From Locusta migratoria (Eukaryota > Arthropoda > Insecta > Orthoptera > Acrididae), in assembly GCA_026315105.1 (NCBI GenBank), contig CM048745.1, positions 542,906,758 through 542,970,757 of the forward strand: 64,000 bases of DNA. The letters are read 5' to 3'. The notes below the pieces were generated by a model. It ran no database searches and had not been told where the DNA came from. It saw nothing but the letters and a program-made list of their open reading frames with translations. Positions 56,681-64,000 of this stretch are shown here, one piece after another; position 1 is the first letter of the stretch; every line of letters begins with the position of its first letter. A program made the position numbers and the translations under genes.

Positions 56681-59600
56681 TTAGATCAAATGATAAAACA
56701 CAGCTGCACGGATAAAACGTAAAACACAATCAGCTGCAGCAGCATCGTCACCGAGAATAAAAGGAAGTGCAGCTGGCAGGTCAAATGACTGTCGTAAGGC
56801 AGCTAAAAGGGGACAGTCCACAAGGATGTGGACCGCTGTCAATAAAGTGCCACAGTGACACTGTGGAGGATCCTCCCGTCGAAGTAGATGGCCATGTGTC
56901 ATCCATGTGTGGCCAATACGCAGACGACAAAGGACAACTGACTCCTTCCGAGAGGCCCTCAGGGAGGACTTCCATGGAGCTGTAGAAAGCTTCACTGCTT
57001 GGAGCTTGGTTGGGGTAGGTGAGTCAACCCACCCAGTGTTCCAAAGCCCTAGCACCTTCTTTTGTAACTCTAATTGGTGGTCCCTCTCCTGAATACCAAT
57101 TTCTAAAGGGCTTGCAGTAATCGCCTGCCTAGCCAGACGATCCAAGCGTTCGTTCCCCGGGATTCCTATGTGTGCCGAGATCCAAACGAAAACCACAGTG
57201 CGGCCAGACTGAACGAGAAGTTCAAGAGATTCCTGGATTGACCGCACCAGTGGGTGTTTTGGAAAGCACTGGTCAAGGGCTTGCAAGCCGCTCAGGGAGT
57301 CGCTGCAGATAACATACGACTCCCCGGGACAGGCTATAAGGTGCTCCAGTGCTCGATGGATAGCTATCAGCTCTGCAGTGAAGATAGTACACCCACAGGG
57401 TAAGGCGTGTAGTTCGGTATGCTCATCGTGGGTGTAGGCATACCCACAACGGCCATCATCTAGACAATTTCCGCGCCATGGAACGAACGAAGTACCGCCT
57501 GAAACTGGCGGCGGAGAGTCATCGGTGCAACAGAGGCTTTAGAGTCACGTGACAAGTCCAGCCGAAACTGCAGACGCGGTACAGACCAAGGAGGAACATG
57601 GGAAGGGTAGTGAAAAGCAGGAGGAATAGGAAGGGATTCAAGTGAAGAGAGAAGGGAACGAACACGGACCGCGATCGGGAGACCCGACCTTGGCCGCCGT
57701 CGTGGGGAAGGAAGGACAACATCCGGAAAGAGAAGCCTGTAGTTTGGATGGTGGGGTAAGGCATGTACATGGGCAGCATAGGAAGCGAGTAAGCGCTGCC
57801 GGCGGAAACGCAGGGGTGGAACCCCTGCTTCAGCTAGCAGACTTGTCACTGGACTTGTGCGAAAAGCCCCTGTCGCCAAACGGACACCACTATGGAGGAC
57901 CGGGTCCAATACCTGTAGTGCTGACGGTGCTGCAGAGTCATATACGATACTTCCGTAGTCCAGGCGCGATTGTATGAGAGCCTTATAGAGCTGCAGAAGC
58001 GTTGGGCGTGATGCTCCCCAATCCGTGTGGTCGAGACAGCGAAGGATATTAAGGTGTTTCCAGCATTTCTGTCGCAGCTGACGGAGGTGTGGCTGCCAAG
58101 TCAGCCGGGCATCGAAAACCATACCGAGGAAGCGGTGTGTTTCTTCAACTCTAAGGAGTTCGTTATCTAGGTACAGCTCTGGATCGAGGTGAAGTGCCCG
58201 ACGACGACAAAAGTGCATTACTCGGGTCTTAGAACCCGAGAAGTGGAAACCGTGGGCTGAGGCCCATGACTCTGCCTTTCTAATGGCTCCCTGCAGCCGC
58301 CGTTCGGCGACACCAATGGTAGCGGAGCTGAAGTAGATACAAAAATCGTCTGCAAACAGGGAGGACGAAACTGAGGACCCCACCACTGCTGCGAGACCAT
58401 TGATGGCAATCAGGAAGAGGGGAACACTGAGAACAGAGCCCTGTGGGACACCATTCTCCTGGATATGGGGAGAGCTTAGACAGGTGCCTACACGAACTTG
58501 AAAAGAGCGGGTCGATAAAAAGTTCCGTATAAAAATTGGAAGGGAGCCCCCCCAGACCCCAACCATGCAGTGTAGCCAGAATATGGTGGCACCAGGTTGT
58601 ATCGTACGCCTTACGGAGATCAAAACAGACCGCAACGAGATGTTCGCGCCTGGTGAAGGCAGTGCGAATAGCCGATTCCAGCGAGACAAGGTTGTCATGG
58701 CGGAACGACCTTAACGGAATCCCCCTTGTTGTGGGGCAAGAAGTTCGCGGTCTTCAAGGAGCCACATCAGCCGCCGACTCACAATTCGTTCAAGCAGCTT
58801 GCAGAGCACATTGGTAAGGCTGATTGGGCGGTAACTGTCAGCCACCAATGGATCTGCTCCAAGTTTCAACCGGGATGACGGTGCTTTCCCGCCACTGTGG
58901 TGGAAAGACCCCATCTGCCCAGATACGGTTAAACAGGGAGAGGAGTCGGTGTTGAAACTCAGCCGAAAGGTGACGGAGGAACTGGCTATGTATCCGATCA
59001 GGTCCTGGAGAAGTATTGGGGCATGCAGCCAGAGCAGTTTCAAACTCCCACTCGCTAAATGGGGCATTGTAAGGTTCCTGGCGGCGTGTGCGGAATGATA
59101 ACTGCTTCCGCTCGACCCTCTCTTTGAAGGTGCGGAAGTCTGCACTATACGTTTCAGTTGCTGAGCAACGTGCATAGTAATCCGCCATGTACTCAGCTAT
59201 GGCTTGCGGGTCAGTGCAGAGTGCACCCTGAATAGTGAGCAATGGAATTCCTGCCGTTGGGCGATATCCAAAGAGGCGCCGCACTTGGGTCCAGACCCGA
59301 GAAGGAGAGGCGCGAGAGCCGATAGAGGCTACAAACCTCTCCCAGGAATCCTTCTTACTCTGACGAATCAATCGCCGAGCTCGTGCGCGGAGCCTCTTAA
59401 AGGCGATTAGATTGTCTAGAGAAGGGTGTCGCCGGTGCCGCTGAAGTGCGCGCCGACGTTCCCGGATGGCCTCAGCGATTTCCTGCGTCCACCAAGGGAC
59501 CGACTTACGTCGAAGTGACGTAGACACGGTCGGGACAGTGTTCTCAGCAGCGGAAACTATGGCCTTCGTGACTAGCTGGACAGCCACTTCAATGCCGGCT

Positions 59601-60357
59601 GGAAGCGTAGTCGGTACCACTGCAGCTGAAGCATATGCCGGCCAGTCAGCCCTATGGAGCGACCAATGAAGTAGCCGGTTTGCGGCCTGAGTCTCTGGGA
59701 GCGACAGAAAGATGGGAAAATGGTCGCTGCCACAGAGATCATCATGGACGCTCCAGTTCAGACGAGGGAGGAGACTCGGGCTACAGATAGGTCGATGGCC
59801 GAATACGTCCCGTGAGCTACGCTGAAGTGCGTCACAGCGCCCGTATTAAGAAGGCAAAGGTTTCGCCGTGTCAAGAGCATCTCCACATCCTTACCACGAG
59901 CTGAGGTCTGTGTCCCACCCCACATAGGGTGGTGGGCGTTAAAATCCCCCAGAAGGAGAAACGGCGGGGGGAGTTGAGCGATCAAGGCATCAAGGTCAGC
60001 AAGAGAAATAACCTCATCTGGAGGAAGGTAGAGGGAACAGATTGTTAGTTCCTGCCTGACTCTTATCCTTACAGCCACTGCCTCGAGATTCGTGGTGAGT
60101 GGCACAGCTGCACAGGGGACAGTGGCAAGGACATAGAGGCACACACCTCCAGAGACCCTGTCGCAAAAGGGGCGATTTTTGAAATAGCCCCGGTAGCCAC
60201 GCAGGGCTGGAGTCCTCTGCACAGGAAACCACGTTTCCTGTATCGCTATGCAGATAACATGGAAGGTGCTCAATAGCTGTTGCAGCTCAGCCAGATGGTG
60301 GAAGAAACCGCCGCAATTCCACTGGAGGATGTGGTGGTTAGTGACGTTAAAAGCCAT
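56681..60357 (-). pseudogene. I-type LINE ORF2: endonuclease, reverse transcriptase, RNase H
   Basis: ATG at 60357, 34 bases after the ORF1 stop. The endonuclease has QWNCGGFFHHLAEL, IQETWFP, LLGDFNAHHPMWGG and, in a shifted frame near 59720, SDHFP. RT includes NTSPGPDRIHSQFL, YRPISLTNVLCKLLER, GVPQGSVLSVPLFL and the catalytic box SSLFADDFCIYF (about 58350). The RNase H domain shows FTAELIAIHRALE and CSDSLSGLQAL, then WISAHIGIPGNERLD (the HxGxxGNE motif). Phase changes lie near 59770, 58850-58930 and 57460, with a break near 58700. The enzyme would nick DNA, copy the LINE RNA and remove RNA from the hybrid. All core catalytic residues are recognisable. Confidence 0.9.
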
Positions 60358-60390
60358 GATAAAAAGGTAAAATATAAAATATTAAAAACG

Positions 60391-62106
60391 TTACTCCATA
60401 AGTTCATCTGCTGCAGCCGATTGAGAACCTACGGAGTCCAGGACAAGTCGTTCTGGGGATTCAGTGACAGACAGATCTTCACGTGACGCGAGGATCTGCA
60501 TCTCATCGTCTGATGCAGAAGATGAGGCAGCGGGTGGCCTGAGAACCACCAAAGACTCTTTTGTCTTCTTTTTCCGTCCCTCTCGCTGGCCCTTAGGTTT
60601 GCAGGGCCGGGAGGGCTTCTCTGTAGTGACACCAGGGGTAGAAGAAGAGCGGGAAGCCCTTCCACCCACAGGTTTTGGATCCTTCAGCCATTGGCTGGGA
60701 TCTGCTGGAGCACTAGGAGAAGCCTCAGAAGGGAGTGCCCCGAGGGGCCCCTTCCGAACGAGGGGAGCCGGAGGAGGCTGCTGCTCTTCCTCTGGCTGGG
60801 AGGTGGGGACTGGTGTCCCCGGTGGTGGGGATGGAGGTGCCCCCGCTGGTGGTAGTGGGGGGGGCAGTGTGAGGAGTGCCCCCGAACTTGATGGAGGCTG
60901 ACGAGCTTTGACGGCCCTTTGGGCCCACAGAAGGTAGTTGCACGGTAGGTCTGATCAGAAGTGGTGGTGAAATTCAAATGTTCAAATGTTTGTAAATCTA
61001 TTGGACCAAACTGCGTGGTCATCAGTCCGTAGCTTACAAACTACTTAAACTAGGGTAAACTAACCTAAGAACAAACACACACACCCATGCCCCAGGGAGG
61101 ACTCGAACCTCCACGGCGAGCAACCTCGCGCTCCGCAGCGAGACGCGTTAGACCGCTCGGCTACTCCACCGCGGCAGTGGTGGTGGTGATGACGTAACTG
61201 CAGCGAAAGATGTCGTCATGGAAACTGGGTGAAGCCGTTCATATTTCTTACGTGCTTCTGTATATGTCAGGCGATCCAGGGTCTTGTATTCCATTATCTT
61301 TCGCTCCTTACGGAGCATGGTACAGTCTGTAGAACAGGGTGGATGTTGCTGCCCACAGTTGACACAGATAGGTGGAGGAGTACACGGAGCGTCCGGGTGT
61401 GATGGACGCCCGCATTCCCTACATGTGGGGCTGGAACTACATCTGGAGGACATATGTCCAAATTTCCAGCATTTGAAACAGCGCATAGGGAGAGGGATGT
61501 AAGGTTTTACGTCACACCGGTAGACCATGACATTGACCTTTTCGGCAATGTATCGCCGTCAAAGGCCAAGATGCAAGCACCGGTGGCTACCCTATTATCC
61601 TTCGAACCCCTATGCACGCGCCGGACGAAGTGGACACCCCGTCGCTCTAGGTTGACGCGTAGCTCGTCATCCGACTGTAAGAGAAGGTCTCTGTGATAGA
61701 TCAGGCCCTGGATCATGTTAAGCGATTTATGAGGTGTTATACTGACCGGAACGTCACCCAGCTTATCGCAAGCAAGTAATGCTTTTGATTGGGCAGATGA
61801 CGCTGTTTCGATCAGTACCGAACCGCTTCTCATCTTTGACATGCCTGAGACTTCACCAAACTTATTCTCAAGTTGTTCAACGAAGAAAAGTGGCTTCGTC
61901 GACATAAAAGTTTCCCCATCTGTTCGACTACAAACAAGATACTTAGGTGAGTATGCCTCATCCCTTTCTTTAGCCCGCCGTTCCTCTCATGGGTTGGCCA
62001 GGGAAGGGAACGTTCGGGGATCATATGTCGCTGCATTATAAGCAACTCTTCCACGCTTTGAGACGCCGTTTTCGCGGCCGCCCACGCTTTTATTTGCTCG
62101 TTTCAT
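60391..62106 (-). pseudogene. I-type LINE ORF1 (Gag-like, three CCHC knuckles), split by a SINE
   Basis: ATG at 62106; one in-frame stop near 61989 and a frame change near 61515. The N-terminal half is an RRM/esterase-free, Gag-like region (VPVSITPHKSLNMIQGLIYH). Three zinc knuckles then follow at 61480-61350: CFKCWKFGHMSSRC, CRECGRPSHPDAPC and CVNCGQQHPPCSTDC. A SINE at 60971-61175 then interrupts the frame. The remainder is a Pro/Ser/Thr-rich low-complexity tail ending at 60391. ORF1 proteins bind the element RNA and form RNP particles. Confidence 0.85.
60971..61175 (-). mobile_element. tRNA-derived SINE nested in the I-type LINE ORF1
   Basis: Minus-strand SINE: head at the right (GCCGCGGTGGAGTAGCCGAG A-box region; GGAGGTTCGAGTCCTCCCTG B box) and tail at the left with the hairpin around 60995-61028 and catttgaac. 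Target duplication agtggtggtg at 60960-60969 and 61176-61185 (the site is a ggt repeat, so its length is approximate). It interrupts the Pro/Ser-rich tail of ORF1. Confidence 0.92.
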
Positions 62107-62514
62107 TGTCGTCCCACGAGCAGCTAGGGAACTAAAGGTCCACCCAGGCAGAGCCCTACTTGCCTGGGTAAGCCTTATACAACTGAGGTGCGGCAGGTTC
62201 CTCAGAGGTTGCTCGCTAGCGGCTGTTCAACCTCAACAGCCATGCATCTCCTCGGCACGTAGCACACCTTGAGATTGACGTTTTTTTTATAGAGGTTTGT
62301 ACCGTCCAATCGACCCGGGCGATTAAGCCAAGATCCCCGGGCTCTGAAACGTACAACGTTCCACCGTCGCGCCGAACGATGGTCGTTGAGGTACGCACAG
62401 AGCTTACGGTGTAGCGGACTGTTGGCGCGACACAGCCCACGGCTCAGGACCCCGGGTTCGCCAAGCCCGTACTCAGCAAATTAATGCTGAGCCCCTGAGG
62501 GGGTCCATTATGTT

Positions 62515-63815
62515 TCCTGTGTCAGTATCGTGGCAATAAATGTACGTGAAACACAACGCACATCAGAATTATGAGAAGTTATTTCCAGTTGTTACGGCCA
62601 GAGACAGCCTAAGTTGATGTGTAAATAATTTGTATCCAGTACTCCAAGAGAGGTACTTATAATGTGCTATGATGTGTTAATAGTAATGATATGTTGTCCT
62701 TATCCAATGTAGCGAGATCGAGTGCTATTTTGCAATGATGAGTAACCCAGACGTTAGTAAATCCTGTTCTCTTTTAAAGTATCAAAATGTGCTCCAGTCA
62801 CTCATAAGATGGATTTTCGTAAGATTTATTAGTGTGTAAGGATTTCCAGACGTATGTATGTCGAGTTCACACTTATACTTTTAAAGTACCTTAATTATCC
62901 TTAAGAATTTTAAATATACTGTCATTAAGTCATTTTGCTACCATTAACTATTTATCACTTCTTATTCCCATTGTGAAGTATCACGTTTTGTTACCAAACC
63001 CATAATGTCCAGCGTTCTGTAATGGAGTTTATGCTGTTGCTTCTGTTGTCAACGGAGCATTGTTTACCATTTAAATTTCCAATTGTTAGAGCGATTCAGT
63101 TCTGGTCTACCGTTCTTGTGCTATCTTCATTTCTTGGAGACATTTTAGTGCCTATTAATTCAAATTTAAAGTTAGTAATTATAAGGATTAAAAATTAATT
63201 GCGCACTTTTATTTCTTAAAATCAACCGACCCGACTTGTTCCCTCCAGTCTTTCTTCATAAAATTTTAAGCCGCATCCTGTTTTCTGGCTTTAACTAGTG
63301 TTAATTCAACCGAAACTTAGAGACTGTATCGACAATTTTGTCGTCCTAGAGTTACTATGTTACGATATTTATGCAGATGACAGATTCTCAAAACGAATGG
63401 CCAACGTTTTGGAACCTTGTTCCTGCTAAAATTTTACGCATAGAAGCCTCGAGACGTATTGTAATTTTAAAATGTGTACTGTTAATTGTCTGATCTTTGT
63501 CCATTACGTATCAAACTGACTTTAACCTCCTTTCCATTCATCTGAATGAAATTCATTTCCAAATCTCTGATACGTTATTTATTTTATCCACTGTTTGTGG
63601 ACTAACGGCCAACAGTGTAAGGCAATAGCGTTTGTCATAACCTGTTCTAACATCCTTGGTCTTCATTGTAATCTGGTACAGGTATTTCCAATCACAAGAG
63701 ACCATTCCTTGTTTCACACACCTTTGATGACGAATAAAATAAGTCAATTCATTCTTCCATGAGCTTTGCAATTAACTGTTTAAACGATTTTCAATCACTT
63801 GTTGTGCATCTTCAT
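62515..63815. other. Unassigned DNA
   Basis: AT-rich; no exon or known repeat could be supported. A 72-codon minus frame at 63771-63553 has no recognised motif. Confidence 0.45.
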
Positions 63816-64000
63816 GTTTTCGCGGCGCAATTACTGTTCAAAGAAGTTTCGGGCTTGCAGCCGCATAAAGTTTTTTTCTTCTAATATTTCGGCTGAGAAA
63901 CGTTCAACCATCTTCAGAGACGAGTCGAAGACTGACGCTCCAGCACATGCTTCCTGCTTATAAACGCGCGGGCCGCGCTACAGCGCTACAGCGCATGCGG
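63816..64000 (-). other. Possible repeat-element end with TATA-like motif
   Basis: GC-rich at the window end with tandem gctacagc units (63976-63994). On the minus strand cgcgtttataagcaggaagc contains a TATA-like box, followed by GTCTTCGACTCGTCTCTGAA then GATGGTTGAACG. It looks like the edge of a larger repeat continuing past the window. The identity is unknown. Confidence 0.3.

Larger units (their letters stand above)
56270..62500 (-). mobile_element. Full-length I-type LINE (ORF1, EN-RT-RNase H) with perfect 14-bp target duplication
   Basis: Flanked by gggtccattatgtt at 56256-56269 and 62501-62514, a perfect 14-bp target duplication that defines a 6.2-kb insertion (including a nested SINE of about 0.2 kb). 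On the minus strand the order is 5' UTR (62500-62107), ORF1 with three zinc knuckles, then ORF2 with endonuclease, reverse transcriptase and a C-terminal RNase H, ending in (CAA)n. EN-RT-RNase H with a CCHC ORF1 is the I-superfamily arrangement. Frameshifts make it inactive, but full length and the perfect duplication suggest moderate age. Confidence 0.93.

Overview
This is nuclear DNA from an animal with a large, repeat-rich genome. A grasshopper or locust (orthopteran) is my best guess, from the style of the tRNA-derived SINEs and LINEs; that is recognition by eye, not a search. No bacterial-type genes, rRNA or functional tRNA genes were seen. The only host gene I can support is the 3' half of a carboxylesterase-family gene (juvenile-hormone-esterase/alpha-esterase type) on the minus strand. 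Its last four coding exons lie at 39348-39176, 31302-31149, 29276-29141 and 20783-20615, with matching GT-AG splice sites and phases, a stop codon and a poly(A) signal. Upstream exons carrying the catalytic serine were not found.

Layout. 1-6660: decayed Ty3/gypsy LTR retrotransposon (minus), cut by the window start, with a proline-type tRNA primer-binding site. 7.4-9.3 kb: three SINEs. 11.0-14.3 and 16.4-19.6 kb: two long copies (A, B) of one RTE-like LINE family. 20.3-39.3 kb: the esterase exons and introns. The introns hold a Tc1 remnant split by an inverted-repeat element, a mariner split by a SINE, two RTE pieces (including copy C), a second mariner split by a jockey/CR1-like LINE, a second-family SINE and a different full-sized LINE. 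39.6-40.1 kb: a hAT-type MITE with a perfect 8-bp target duplication. 40.6-47.3 kb: a degenerate LINE and several SINEs. 47.9-50.3 kb: RTE copy D. 50.7-52.3 kb: a Tc1-like element split by a SINE. 52.7-53.5 kb: an unusual head-to-head and tandem array of tRNA-like modules. 53.7-55.0 kb: a probable LTR plus a CpG-rich open frame. 56.27-62.50 kb: a full-length I-type LINE with a 14-bp target duplication, carrying a nested SINE. 62.5-64 kb: mostly unassigned.

No element here has an intact coding set; all show frameshifts or stops. The most interesting pattern is a short 3'-terminal hairpin shared by the I-type LINE, the main SINE family and a second SINE family. Paired (compensatory) changes preserve its stem, suggesting a LINE/SINE partnership in which the LINE reverse transcriptase recognises this RNA structure.
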